DNA from: Morinoia aosen
Taxonomy: Eukaryota; Arthropoda; Malacostraca; Amphipoda; Talitridae
Assembly (NCBI GenBank): GCA_030386875.1
Contig: CM059560.1
Location: forward strand, 24,546,683-24,610,682
Length of the DNA stretch: 64,000 nucleotides
Reading direction: 5' to 3'
The first letter of the stretch is position 1. Each line of letters opens with the position of its first letter. Below are positions 33,699 to 45,357 of the stretch, piece by piece. The notes beneath the pieces were generated by a model that had not been told where the DNA came from, ran no database searches, and saw nothing but the letters and a program-made list of their open reading frames with translations. The translations under genes were made by a program, and so were the position numbers.

Positions 33699-35565
33699 CA
33701 GGGTGTTTTTTTTACTTTGAACAAACTTCGAACTTAGGCACAAAAACTCAAAATAAATCGATTTTCATGAATGACAAAATGTCCAAAACTCTTTAGTTTT
33801 CGAGTTATGGCGTCGCAAAACATGTTTAGAAGTGCATGTTATAACTGGGCCGCGCACCAATTGTTATTTAAAGTTGTTAGTTTTCGAGATTGTCGAATAC
33901 AATTAAAGCATTTTTTCTCATTTCATTATGGGTTATCCATTCCATGTAATCAACGACAAGATTTCAAGATGCAATGTGAAACTGAAATAATGAAATGAAA
34001 TTTATTATTAACAATCTACATTACTGGAACGCACATGTTGCAGTATCAGTTCGCCATTTGTTGACACGCCGTTGCACTGTGACCATGGAAAGATTTACTA
34101 ATGCTGAGAAGGCAGACATGTATTTGATTTATGGAGCTGCAGACGGAAATGGTAGGCTCGCCCTGAGGATGTACAGAGAAAGGTTTCCTAGGCACGAAGT
34201 GCCTGAATTCCGGTATTTTGCTACTCTGCATACGAGATTGCGTGACACCGGCAGCTTCAACGTTAACAGAGGGAATGCTGGGCGCGGCCGTCATCCACAG
34301 GAGGATAGAATTGTGGAATACTTTGAGCAACATCCACGAACCAGCACCCGTGCAGCTGCTCAACGTCTTGGCTTGCGAAACCATACTACTGTGTGGAGGG
34401 CACTACATCGTCAGCAATTACATCCGTACCATTTCCAAAGAGTGCAAGGGCTCATGCCAGGTGATTTTGAACCTCGTATGCTGTTTTACCAGTGGTTAAT
34501 GCAACAGGAAAGAATGAATCGCTGTTTCTCAAAACTTATTCTCTTCACAGATGAAGCTTATTTCTGTCGTGATGGGGTTTTCAACCGTCACAATAATCAT
34601 TACTGGGCTGGAAATAACCCTCATGTTATTCAGCCTAATAGTCACCAGCACAGATTTAGTGTCAACGTGTGGGCAGGCATTATTGGCAATAATTTAATTG
34701 GTCCGTACCTATTACCTTCTCCTCTCACGGGACCTGCGTACACCATCTTCCTACGCGAAATTTTGCCTGGACTACTGGAGGACGTGCCCTTGGAGACACG
34801 CAGGCGAATGTGGTTCCAGTATGACGGAGCGCCAGCACATTACTTTCGTGAAACACGCCTGTTCCTGAATAACCAATTTCAAAACCGATGGATTGGCAGA
34901 GGTGCTCCTGTAGCATGGCCAGCTAGGTCGCCTGGTTTGACGCCACTGGATTTCTTCTTGTGGGGAACCATGAAAGACCTCGTGTATGCCACTCCTGTTG
35001 AATCGGAACAGGATCTGGTTGGACGCATTGTGGACTCAGCTGGCCGTATTACGGAAATGCCTGGCGTGTTTCAATCTGTAAGGCGCTCACTGGCTGTTAG
35101 ATGTCGTAAATGTGTTGAAGTTCATGGAGGCCATTTCGAGTAACTGTTGTAATAAAACTGTATTCAAGTTTGTTCTTGCGTTAAAGTTCTTACATTAAAG
35201 TTTGTATTGAATATGTTTTTTACCTGTGTCCTGCAATGCTTACTGATTAATGGTTAGCTTACATGATAATAATTGATAATTACTCATTTAGAACAATTTA
35301 TTCTTAGTCGTAAAACGTGTACACGCAAATTTCATTGTGAAATTGCAAAAATACTACATTAGTGGGGCCCAAAAACCTCTTTAACTATCAAAGGTAGCGC
35401 TAAAAATGGTGCGCGCGTGCAATCCTACTTGAAGTTCTAATATTCTTCAAGTAACTATAACTCGAAAACTAGAGAGTTTTGGACATTTTGTCATTCATGA
35501 AAATCGATTTATTTTGAGTTTTTGTACATAAGTTCGAAGTTTGTTTAAAGTGAAAAAACACCCTG
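33699..35565 (+). mobile_element. Mariner-type transposon, full length
   Basis: Ends CAGGGTG...CACCCTG within TA dinucleotides (33697-33698 and 35566-35567). TIRs of about 110 bp (33699-33808 and 35457-35565) are roughly 93% identical. It carries an uninterrupted transposase gene. It inserted into the Penelope-like element in the opposite orientation. Long TIRs and an intact ORF indicate a young copy. Confidence 0.9.
34085..35143 (+). CDS. Mariner-type transposase, DD41D, apparently intact
   Basis: A cut-and-paste transposase acting on the element's TIRs. From the ATG in GACCATGG (34085) it is 352 residues; the frame is open further upstream but that part lies in non-conserved sequence. It has an N-terminal helix-turn-helix of DUF4817 type (FTNAEKADMYLIYG, about residues 4-60), then a DDE/D domain. 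Catalytic acids are Asp156 (LFTDEAYF), Asp247 (QYDGAPAH) and Asp289 (TPLDFFLWG). There are 90 residues between the first two and 41 between the last two, so DD41D, the spacing reported for rosa/visitor-like mariners. The usual SPDL before the last Asp is SPGL here. No stop or frameshift is seen. Activity is untested. Confidence 0.9.
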   Translation: MERFTNAEKADMYLIYGAADGNGRLALRMYRERFPRHEVPEFRYFATLHTRLRDTGSFNVNRGNAGRGRHPQEDRIVEYFEQHPRTSTRAAAQRLGLRNHTTVWRALHRQQLHPYHFQRVQGLMPGDFEPRMLFYQWLMQQERMNRCFSKLILFTDEAYFCRDGVFNRHNNHYWAGNNPHVIQPNSHQHRFSVNVWAGIIGNNLIGPYLLPSPLTGPAYTIFLREILPGLLEDVPLETRRRMWFQYDGAPAHYFRETRLFLNNQFQNRWIGRGAPVAWPARSPGLTPLDFFLWGTMKDLVYATPVESEQDLVGRIVDSAGRITEMPGVFQSVRRSLAVRCRKCVEVHGGHFE

Positions 35566-36110
35566 TATATTTAGAAACACATAATGAAAGTAAACATGAG
35601 TGAAATATTTGGGTAGAAGTACATTCAATTCTTTCTTCATTTTTTCGATTGCTAACCGAAAATAGGGAGGATAATAATTAAAAAAAAATTTTTCTGCAGT
35701 AGCAACAGTAGGAGTTTGGTGGTGCATTCGATTGAAAAAAATTCCTCAGAGTAGTCTCAAAAAGTTACATAGGAAACCCATTAGAATGGAAAAACCTTTT
35801 TAAAAAAATAAACTCATAATGAAGATTGCTAAAGTTAGAACTAACTGCAAAGGCCCTTGACAATAGCGTTTTAATACCGTTCATTTTAAATCGAAAGGAG
35901 CAAAAACTAGAAAAACTGGTACCAAGACCCCAAGACCATTGAAACTGTATTTGCGAAAAACTGAACTACAAAAATGATTACTCTCTTTTGTAATTAAAGA
36001 ATCAAGGAAAGAAATGCTACCGTTCAGTTCAGTTTCTAGAGTAACGGTAATATTTGGGTGTTTATTTCTATTCTAAATCTATTCTAAACACCCAAATATT
36101 ACCTTCACTC

Positions 36111-37011
36111 CAGACACTTAACAGAACGCACACATATCAATGAAATAAAATAAAAAGTACAGCTATTCAATTTTATCTCACCAATGCGATTACAATTTAC
36201 TAAACCATTTCGTTTTTCTAACCAAGAAGCTCTGCGATCATGTAATCATAACACTGTACAACATTCAAAAAATCGTAAGATATTTGCGATCATTCTCGTA
36301 TGCAAAATGACTTTGGAAATCCATTTCTGACGTTTTTTTGTTGAATTAGGCATGGTTTTTGATGAATTATTGTCACTGTAGAGAATGTCTTTAAAAACAA
36401 TGAAAAATGGATTTCGCATTACATTTTGCATATAAATATGGTCACAGATGTCATGCACTCTTTTGAGTGTTCCATAGATTTTTTATCGAGTGCTTACACT
36501 GAGAAAAAATATAGGGTCATTTTGACACACTAAAGTGCGTCATATATTTGTCGCCAAACCGTCACACAATTGTGTCATGGAGGCGTTATGACACACTTTA
36601 GATTTTTACGATTTTTTCTAGGAAACTAACTTTAGATAGTCAAAAAACCTTGTCAATCATGTTCTAACGAACTCATTTTAATTATTTAACGCGAGAAATG
36701 CACTCCATTTGTGATATAAAGTGATAAAACTCAAGTTTTTGCTTCAAAATATCCTTGAAAATGTCATATGGGGGTATCCAGACGATTTTTTCCAGAAAAC
36801 TAACTTCTTGATATAGTAAAAAAACTGTCAATCTTGTTCTAACGAACTCATTTTGATTATTTAACGCATGAAATGCACTCTATTTCTGATATAAAGTGAT
36901 AAAACTCAAGTTGGTACCCTTACGATTTTTTCCAGAACACTAAGCTCTTTTTTATGTCCTTATCTGGCTTGTCACATAGTTTCTGAATCTTTTATATATT
37001 TCACTAGATAT
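36111..37011. repeat. Unassigned sequence with tandem pair
   Basis: Two copies of a block of about 155 bp (36605-36760 and 36782-36935) share GTTCTAACGAACTCATTTT and GATATAAAGTGATAAAACTC. Near 36510-36595 are several TGACACAC/GTGTGTCA-like motifs. No gene. Confidence 0.6.
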
Positions 37012-39234
37012 TCACCCTTCGCAAAGAAAAGCTAGGTACGCTTGAGGTTTCTTTATATTTATCACGATATCTTCAGTGAACCAGGGCTTTTGTTTATTTT
37101 TCAGTGTAACTGAACGAGTTCCAATTGGACAACACTGATTGTATGCGGTCATTATGGTGTCAGTCAACTTTTCTACTGCTTCATCTATGCTCGTTGTATT
37201 AATGTATTTTCGGGAGATGCGCAATGTTGGCATTCATTCTTCTAGTATGGCGCGCATTTCTCCCAATTTGTTTCGTTAACGCTACGATCTGAGTGTGCCG
37301 CACACCGCACATGTCTATCTGTAGTATTGTCTGTATCTGGAGGCCACCTATATAAAGCCGTACTTGTCGAGGCTCAGGTGCTCAGTCGTTCAATCACTTA
37401 CCCCCTGCCATCACCTGCCAATAAATCTCCGCTAAGCTTCACCAGTGTTTACCTTTGCCCCGCATATTTGGTGGCCAGATGTGTTGAACTGAACTCACGC
37501 TCGCATAATCGTGCATAAGTGATCTTTGATCAATAATCATGTGTTGAGAGCGCGTTTAAATTTCTTTTTAAATCTCTGTTTGGTTGATTGCGGTAGCATG
37601 TTAACAATTTAACAGTAAAAAAGTGGTTAAACATTTGTTTGGATGCGATGTTATAGTTATTGGTGTTTGCGGTGCGTGAATTTAATTTTCAATATTTCTA
37701 AAAATTTACTTAATACTATTGTTTTTTGGCGTTTAATTATAACCATATTGATGACTCAAGCGTTGGCGAATGGTAAATTGTTAATCGAGAATGTCTCTTT
37801 CTTTAACATGTTTTCTGAGATTTAATTTTTTCCTTGGAGGTTCTGATTTTTTTTTTGCGTTCTATTTTCGATGCGGTTTACCTATAATCATTTTAGTGAT
37901 GTAAACGGTTCTTCTTTAACAATTTTAGCTGTGCGTTTTTTTTTAGTTAAGGTTATTAACCATAATGGATCGATTTTTTTTAAACGAACGGGTACGTATA
38001 TATTGTGTTCGCTTAAGCTACCCTCGTCATTGCTTGTTTTTGCTTGAAACTATAATAATGCTTGGTATTGATAACATTTGTTGAGTTTCTTTTTGCTTTT
38101 TGATAATGTAAAGTGCGATACGGTTAACGTAATTTAATATAAAACGGTTTACGAGCGATTTCATAATAGTTATCTTTCATTTAAAATTGTGATTTAATTT
38201 TTTAATAATTGATTACTTGTCAATTCATTAATTGTCCTTTTATTGATTGCTTCAGTTCTGCGAATCTTTGAATTTTGTTTAACCGTTTTTATTTTTTTTT
38301 AATTTTTGAGTATGATGCTCTCTCCTGTGGGGGAAGGGAGCTATGTGCCGCACACCGCACATGTCTATCTGTAGTATTGTCTGTATCTGGAGGCCACCTA
38401 TATAAAGCCGTACTTGTCGAGGCTCAGGTGCTCAGTCGTTCAATCACTTACCCCCTGCCATCATCTGCCAATAAATCTCCGCCAAGCTTCACCAGTGTTT
38501 ACCTTTGCCCCGCATATGAGTAAGTTTTAGCCCGTGGCTTAGTGCAAGTGACATAGACATTTCTTAATAAGAAAAACTAGAAAATGATCTGATAAGTCAG
38601 AAGTAATAATTCCAGTAAGAAAATCAGTTGGGTCTGACAAAGATATTGCCGAGAGCATAGAAGATTCTGAGTATATTCGTGTAGGCTTGTGATGATCGGA
38701 AGAAAAGAATTAGGCTGCATGAGAGCCATTTAGGAAATTTGAGATTGGTTCACAGCTTTTATGTTTTAGTAGAACATAATTGAAGTCATCGTAGATTATT
38801 ATATAATTGTATAAGGACCTGTAAAACTGCTACACAATACGGTTGAGCTCATTCAGGAAGGTTACAGGACAGGCTGTAGCAGGCGTATACACCGTATCAA
38901 GCATAATTGGTTTACAATTTCTAGTCAGTTCTACGAAAAGTGACTGTATATGATCCCGATTTATAGTTGCACTTGCTGTGAGTCTCGAGTCTATGCGCTT
39001 AAATATGTACGTTCTGATGCCACCTCCCCGCTTTTTATTGCGTAGCAATTGTTACCTATGATGATTTTCCATTCTAACAATGTCTTTTGTTGAGTCATCT
39101 AGCCAGCTTCTAGTGAAGCTGATCACTTCGGGGTTATACTTAATTTCAGTTATAGTACATTGTATTTCTCCCAATTTCGGATAGAATGACCTACAGTTCC
39201 AACACAGCAGCGAAAAATCATTGCCATGATTCAT
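37012..39234 (-). pseudogene. LINE endonuclease-domain remnant, split by LTR element
   Basis: Minus-strand fragments show the apurinic-type endonuclease of a non-LTR retrotransposon. 39234-39052 has LLCWNCRSFYPKLGEIQCTI (NxRS motif region) and SRSWLDD-like RSWLDDSTKD. 39048-38830 has KRGGGIRTYIF. About 38600-38640 has SDLSDHFLVF (the SDH motif). 37233-37012 holds KPWFTEDIVINIKK, the linker to the RT. Frameshifts occur between pieces and the reverse transcriptase is absent. The clade (CR1/L2/Jockey-like) cannot be fixed from this part. Confidence 0.8.
37294..38516 (+). mobile_element. Short non-autonomous LTR element, 1.22 kb
   Basis: Two LTRs of 173 bp (37294-37466 and 38344-38516) differ at about two sites. 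Each has CTATATAAAG and AATAAATCTCC as promoter and polyadenylation signals. Flanking TGAG on both sides (37290-37293, 38517-38520) is a 4-bp TSD. A candidate PBS (TTTGGTGGCCAGATGTG) follows LTR1, and a purine-rich tract (GGGGGAAGGGAG) precedes LTR2. The internal 877 bp has no coding capacity, so it must depend on another element. Confidence 0.85.
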
Positions 39235-40000
39235 ATAGTTTCGTTTTATTTTGATATATTAGTATATTTGCAGTTATCAGTGTCGTTTAGGTTTGGATAT
39301 AGCCTGTTCAAATGATTGAGATCTGGGTCAATTTCATCGAATACATCAGCGTGATCAGTCATTTAAAATTAGTCAGCAGTAAGCAGTAAGTAATATATAA
39401 CTTAAAAGACATAAAACAGAGTTAAGATTAAAAAGATATTCCTATCTAAAACTAGCGTAGGAAGTAAGAGAGGAAAGAGAAAAAAACTAGCGCGATTTCG
39501 TGAGTGCACACATACTCTGTCCGGCCATGAACGAATAATATTGGAGTTCAATAATCACATCATTGGTGAGTACAAATTGCTGAAGGCGTTGTCGCAAAGT
39601 TCACATACATCAAGTAGCAAGTTGTAAAAATTTTGGCGACTTTGACGTATCTAATCAGAGACAGTTACATGTTATGAAAGGAATAGACGGATTGAGGTAA
39701 CAGTGATATATCTAATCGTATAAAGGTTGCAATTGATTTTGGAGGTTAGTAATAAAGGTTATACGCAAATAATAACCTTACGGGTAAAAATTACATCCAA
39801 ATAAGGTGGGAAAGCGAACAAGGTGGAAATGTAAATTCAATCACAACATTGCTAAGTACAAATTGTTGAAGACGTTGTTGCAAAGTTCACATACAACATG
39901 TAGTAATGCATAAAATTTTTGGTGACAGTGATATATTTAATCAGTGACAGTTACATGTCTATCAATAGTTATTTATGTGTATCTATACATTTGTGTTTAT
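39235..40000 (+). repeat. Direct repeat pair in otherwise unassigned sequence
   Basis: A block of about 130 bp at 39543-39675 (GAGTACAAATTGCTGAAGGC, GCAAAGTTCACATACA) recurs at 39842-39955 with substitutions. Nothing else recognised. Confidence 0.55.
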
Positions 40001-41254
40001 ACATGGTGACTACTGATATTTCATTTCCAAATTTTACTACTTTTTACTACCTTCAATGGCAAAAAAATTACTACCTTTTTTCACACAATGAATGTTGTCC
40101 AAATGTCCAGAGGTAAGTAATTGGCCTATAATGAGAAATTTGAGTCAATAATATACGCAATACCAAAGGTTCAAAAAAAGCTCCAAGTTTCTCAATACTT
40201 AAAATACTTGATACTAAATGGAGGAACCGAAGCTTTACGGAAAAAAAGTTTCCAAAATTCCTAAGGTACCCCCATCCTAAATGGACTCCAACAAAAGTTT
40301 GGCAAAGACCTTTTCTCAACATCTTTCAACTATGAGGGCAACAGTTCATCATATGGAAAAGATAAACTGACTGGAAACTAGTAGACACCAGGGGATTGTC
40401 AGATCCCTTTACAGCAGGGTAGAATATAAAGGAATTTCATTATGACCAAACATTATGGCACTTCAGAAATATGAGTTTGTAAGCCATTTCTATCATACCT
40501 CAAAATCTAAATCGGCATCCTAATTGCGATCAATAATAACAAATAGGTTATGAACATGTTATATTACAGAACCAATCACGAAAATGCAAATTTCATGTAG
40601 CTTTCCTACATAATTTTTTAGTAGAAGAATGAACTTTGATTACAAGAAGCAACTCCATGCTATGACGACATCCTGGAGGTAACTGAATCGCTATGACTGC
40701 CAAAAGTACTTCAAAGGAACTAAACTCTCGTTCAAATGATGACACATTGTATTAAAAGATAATTTTATAGCATAATTCTTTCTGTATATCAACATAAATT
40801 AACGTCACTGGAAAAAAAACTTTCAGCTTTACAAAGAGGTAATTTGGAAAAAAAACCTTATAGTTTCAGTCAATCGTTGTTTCCCCAAATCGAAGTGGAC
40901 AGAATAAACTCGTCTTTTCAAAGGAAGATAATACTGCTCACAATCAAGCTCAGGTCCAAAAAACACATTCTGGATATAAATGAACTGCGGAGAAGTTCCT
41001 TTGAAGTCATTGCAATGTTTCTATCCTGCCGCAACAACTTGGAGTGTGAGAATATTTGTCTTGGAATAAGAATTGGAAGGCTACATCAAGTTTATGATAA
41101 TCAATACCTAGCTTACTAGCCAAACATATGACTTTGAATTACACATTATTCATTAAGAGGAATTGAAATGTAATAAGTTTGATTCACGACTTACTCATCT
41201 GAAATGGCAGTAGGACTCTCTAAAAGCTAATTGAGAATGAGGTAATTGTTGAAG

Positions 41255-41890
41255 AGTTGACCATAATTGATTTTCCACTTTTGGATGCCTAAATATTGTA
41301 AATGAGATTGAAATAAACAAGTTTTCTTCCATGCACTTTGAGTATTTTACAAGTTATAGCGGTAAATGAGTTACCGGAACTCCAGTATTTTAGGCGGGGA
41401 AAATGTATAAGGGAAGCATACACCCTATTACAAATGTAAATAGGTTGGGTCGTGAGGGGTAGCCACAGTTTATTTTAGTGAAAATTATAAATAAACCTTT
41501 CTAGTGACATCCGTTTACATCGACTCCAAGGTGGCTGCCACCATGGCGCCACCCGGTACCCAAGATGGCGGCAGCCATCTTAAAGTCGATGTAAACGGAC
41601 GTCACTAGAAACCTTTATTTATACTTTTCACTAAAAGAACAGTGGCTACCCCTCATGACCCAACCTCTTTACGTTTGTAATAGGTTGTTAGCGATTGCTG
41701 TGAAAGGCAACTTCAAAGTTTAATACTTAATTACTTCCCGCTCCAAACACTACAGTTGCGGTAAGTAATTCATTCTTATAACTCGTTCAATAATTATTTC
41801 AGACGGAGAGTGCATAGAAGAAAAGTTGTTCATTTACACATAATTCACTAGGTTTAGGCACCCAAAACTTAAAAATCAATTATTTTCAAC
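41255..41890. mobile_element. Foldback element F, copy 2
   Basis: Diverged relative of 26930-27485: shares GAGATTGAAATAAACAAGTT, TTATAGCGGTAAATGA and the inverted end GTTTAGGCACCCAAAACTT. A palindromic MITE sits in its loop. Confidence 0.6.
41422..41687. mobile_element. Palindromic MITE, 266 bp
   Basis: Arms of about 105 bp are inverted repeats: AGGTTGGGTCGTGAGGGGTA at the left mirrors TACCCCTCATGACCCAACCT at the right, and TAGTGACATCCGTTTACATC mirrors GATGTAAACGGACGTCACTA. The centre is GC-rich near 41555. Confidence 0.8.
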
Positions 41891-43042
41891 TCCTCAACAT
41901 TTACCGAGAATAATTTTGTTTCTGTGCTTACGTTTGTGAATAAAATACTTTAATTTCTGAGTATCAAGTGCACAAAAATAACAAATATACCAACTATGCT
42001 ATATATCTTACAGGCAGCTGCATCCACTAAAGCTGAAATCCAATAAAATGGAATAGTTATTTAGTGATATATACAACTACCTATTTAAAAATTTTGGCTA
42101 GTTGTTAATGTTTATTCATGAAATTTGAAAGAAAAAGTTCACAAGATGTTTTACGTTTAAAAGAATTGTAATTTGTAATAAAATATAAATTATTTTACTT
42201 GACAAACATATTTCAATCAAAGCCACTTGATATGCTTCCACGAGAAAACATGTAGCTATGCTATTTCATTTTTCTTTGTGATGGTGTAATTCATATTTGA
42301 TACGTAAGAATAAAAGATGTTAAATGTCGACCTCATAAGCATAAATGCACAATTTATAAATCCTTATTTTATTTTCAATACTAATCCCTGATATCACAAG
42401 TTCCTAAGCTTGTATCTCAATGTAAGTGCGCACTAGTGTGTGCTCTAGTGTGTCCTCTAGTGTTTTCAACAATGCATCGCCACTGGTATTACATTTTTTA
42501 AATTTATATTTATACGATTTATGAAACCTCAATTACCGCATCAAAGCGAAAGCCGTTTTATTGTTTCACACAATTTTTTAATAATAAAATGGCTCAAATG
42601 ACCCTTCCATCATGAAACAATTGGACAACTATAAGATCAAACGGAATGAGAAGAAAAAGTGGACTGTTTTTACTATTGTTCGCAAAAATTTTGAAACTTT
42701 TTTCTATTTAGTGTGCTCCAATCCTAAAATTACACCCCACTCTAATGGAATATTTCCCATAAATCGAGGCAAATTTCAGATTATGGGAAAAATAAATTTA
42801 AAAAAATCTTCATACTCTATATAAATATATATGTAACATTACCTTAAATTTTCACAGAATTATTCCACTCAACAATTTTTTTACTACCATGAGGCAAATT
42901 TTACTACTTTTTACTACTTTTTTTACTACTTTCCAAATTTTACTACTTTTTACTACTTTACTACCTAGTAGACACCCTGTTATATATTTCTTACAAGGAT
43001 TACTGTATCAGAGGACATGCACATTGCACAGCTCCATCTGAC

Positions 43043-43200
43043 TAAAGGGCCGTTTACACTAGGGGACATTTCGGCCGTGAGGCGCGACACGTGTATACTC
43101 GTACGAGGCTCACCACTGTCTCACATTTGTGTAATGAAATGCTTGCACGGCGGACCTAGCCTGATGGTTTCAGTTACACTTGTTCACCAGCTTACTGCAG
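43043..43200 (+). mobile_element. Harbinger-type terminal fragment related to H1/H2
   Basis: TAA then AGGGCCGTTTACACTAGGGG, matching the right end of H1 and left end of H2 through the GAGGCGCGAC region. The other end is absent. Confidence 0.6.
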
Positions 43201-43260
43201 AGTACCAATAGCAATTTGTGAAACAAGCAGCTGTATTGTTGAACAGTAAGTTGTATTGTT

Positions 43261-43882
43261 ATGTATGGATCCATTACTGACAATCACACAATTAATCACA
43301 AGTTCTGTAAGCAGTTCAGCAGAACGTGCGATTTACAGGGAATCCATACTCTGGATCACACACGCGGTTGGTATCGGTTGTTTGACACTGTTCATTTGCT
43401 AAAGTGCATTCGCAACCACTGGATCACGGAGGAATCGCAGAAATTGTCTCTTGAATAAAAAAACAGTTGCGTCTTTCTCTGATGTGAAAGATCTGTACAA
43501 GGCGGAACAGGGCAACATTTTGAAGTCAATATTTTTAACCCGTTCAGCAGTTTGTCCTTTGAAACTTCAACTTCAGAATGTACAACATCTTCTAAGGGTT
43601 TTCAATGAAAGGGTCGTTGCCGCATTCACACATGAAGGCGCATGTGAGACGGCGAGTTTCATTTGGTTCAGTTTGAATTGGTGGAACACAATTAATGTTA
43701 ATACTAAGGGAAGAGATGTCAGACTAAGTGATCCAAACCGATGTGTCCAAGATAAAAATTCTAGGAGTCTAGAGGCTTTCTTGGAACAGCTCAAAGCAGC
43801 AGAGTCAGGACAGGGTGCCACTCGTGTTCAGTGCATAACTCATGAAACAAAAAAGCTCTTGTACAACCAACCAAGGGCATGA
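43261..43882 (+). pseudogene. P-element-like transposase remnant
   Basis: Plus-strand sequence resembling P-element/THAP9 transposases: ITDNHTINHKFCKQF, LFDTVHLLKCIRNHW, then LQNVQHLLRVFNERVVAAF and a Trp-Trp pair (LNWWNTIN). It is about 200 residues of the central catalytic/GTP-binding region. A single frameshift in an A-run at 43455-43461 breaks it, and the N-terminal THAP finger and C-terminus are missing. It lies just outside family-B copy B4. Confidence 0.75.
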
Positions 43883-43941
43883 TTACTGTATGCAAACATT
43901 TGTTTTCAATTGGGTTTGACTGTTCTTCTACGTAAAATTAA

Positions 43942-44433
43942 AGGAAGAGTACCCCCAAAATGTGGAATTTTCTTGAGATATTGATTTTAGCTTACTATAG
44001 GAAGTGGTTAGATGTCAGTTACATCCTGTGAAAAAATGAAGTTCGTACGTTCATTGGTTCGCCCGCTACGGGGGTTCAAAGTACGGGGAGGAGTGGAGGG
44101 GGAAGTGATATTTTATCATGTTACAACTTCCCCTTCTCACTTTCTACATGGCTTGACGTTGCTGTGCCATCTTCTATATCTCTTTATTACCCTATAATGA
44201 TTTCCAATCTCTAACCTGACAGAAAAAACTAAAAAACTTATAATTAAGATTGTTTACGTTTCTTTATTTTCCTTTTTTTGGAGGATCGGAATGTGGGGCT
44301 TCAAAATGTATCTCCTCCAACAGTTTTTGTGCTACAGTGATGATTTTGGTATCATTGGATGCGGAATGACATGGGCTTTCCGAAAACTAGCTATTCAATT
44401 GAAAATTCATTTATGATCAAAAGTCAACCATGT
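43942..44433 (+). mobile_element. Repeat family B, copy B4, left half
   Basis: Starts AGGAAGAGTACCCCC after TAA (43939-43941). Matches B1 through GTTCGCCCGCTACGGGGGTT and CATCTCCTCCAACAGTTTTT up to GATCAAAAGTC, then stops at the giant TIR element. The rest of the same copy resumes at 62438. Confidence 0.8.
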
Positions 44434-44741
44434 ACAAGAAGACTGATGGTGGAGTTGAAAAATGACCGGATTGAAAATTTTAAGTGAATTCAACGAAAGA
44501 TTAGTAACACCAGTAAACAAGAGTCAAACGAATCAATAGGCGAGGAGTAGCACTGATCGGGCCCGAGTGCACAACACGCAGCTCTTGCCGCACGCCAGCG
44601 CCCACCGCTTGACCCGAAAGACCTAGACCCAACGGCCTGTAGGAAAAAACAAAAACTTGAGCCTATAAGGACATGAAATAACCCCGAACAACTTCAACCC
44701 CTACCGAGGCAGCTGATATATCAGCTGCGGAATTGCATTCC

Positions 44742-45178
44742 AATTCTAATTATAAGTTTTACGTTATAAGGTTTCATTTATAAGTTTTACGTTATAAGGT
44801 TTCAGTTATAAGTTATACGTTATAAGGTTTCAGTTATAAGTTATACGTTATAAGGTTTCAGTTATAAGTTATACGTTATAAGGTTTCAGTTATAAGTTAT
44901 ACGTTATAAGGTTTCAGTTATAAGTTATATGTTATAAGGTTTCAGTTATAAGTTATATGTTATAAGGTTTCAGTTATAAGTTATACGTTATAAGGTTTCA
45001 GTTATAAGTTATACGTTATAAGGTTTCAGTTATAAGTTATACGTTATAAGGTTTCAGTTATAAGTTATACGTTATAAGGTTTCAGTTATAAGTTATACGT
45101 TATAAGGTTTCAGTTATAAGTTATACGTTATAAGGTTCCAGTTATAAGTTATACGTTATAAGGTTCCAGTTATAAGTT
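44742..45178 (+). repeat. 28-bp tandem array in left TIR
   Basis: About 15 copies of a 28-bp unit (TTCAGTTATAAG, then TTATACGTTATAAGGT). Some units read TATATG instead of TATACG. The right TIR holds a 28-bp unit alignable at about 21 of 28 positions. Confidence 0.95.
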
Positions 45179-45357
45179 CCAAGTACTGGGTTATGAAATT
45201 ATTCGAATGCGTGTGTGGCGTTGCACCCTAATTGACCAGAGCACGAAATTGATACGTTGACAGCAAATCACAATGGCCAACCAACCCACGTATCCCTCAG
45301 TGCTATCCAGTGCTTCGACGTAAGACGGAGAGGAGTAACACGGCCCACGGTGAGTTA

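Larger units (their letters stand above)
33325..36110 (-). pseudogene. Penelope-like retroelement (RT C-terminus and GIY-YIG), split
   Basis: Minus-strand coding pieces at about 35570-36110 and 33325-33698 form one Penelope-like (PLE) reverse-transcriptase/endonuclease region, separated by the mariner at 33699-35565. Readable parts include SISFLDSLITKE, then PTVATAEKFFFNYYPPYFRL, then SGYVGSTTRALHIRVAEHAR, which is the GIY-YIG-type endonuclease signature, and SIRIHAERCN. Several stops and frameshifts are present, and the 5' catalytic RT motifs are missing. At the 5' truncation (36046-36104), GGTAATATTTGGGTGTTTA is repeated inverted. Confidence 0.85.
40001..42980. mobile_element. Possible hAT element of about 3 kb
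   Basis: Left end CATGGTGACTACT and right end (reversed) CAGGGTGTCTACT match at 11 of 13 bases. Both are followed inward by TTTACTACTTTTTACTACTT-type runs (40030-40075, 42888-42965). The flanks do not give a clean 8-bp duplication. Interior frames are not recognisable as transposase. It contains foldback F copy 2. Confidence 0.35.

Noticed and set aside
44742..45178. CRISPR-like array
   Set aside because: Units are contiguous 28-bp tandem repeats without spacers, in a eukaryotic context.
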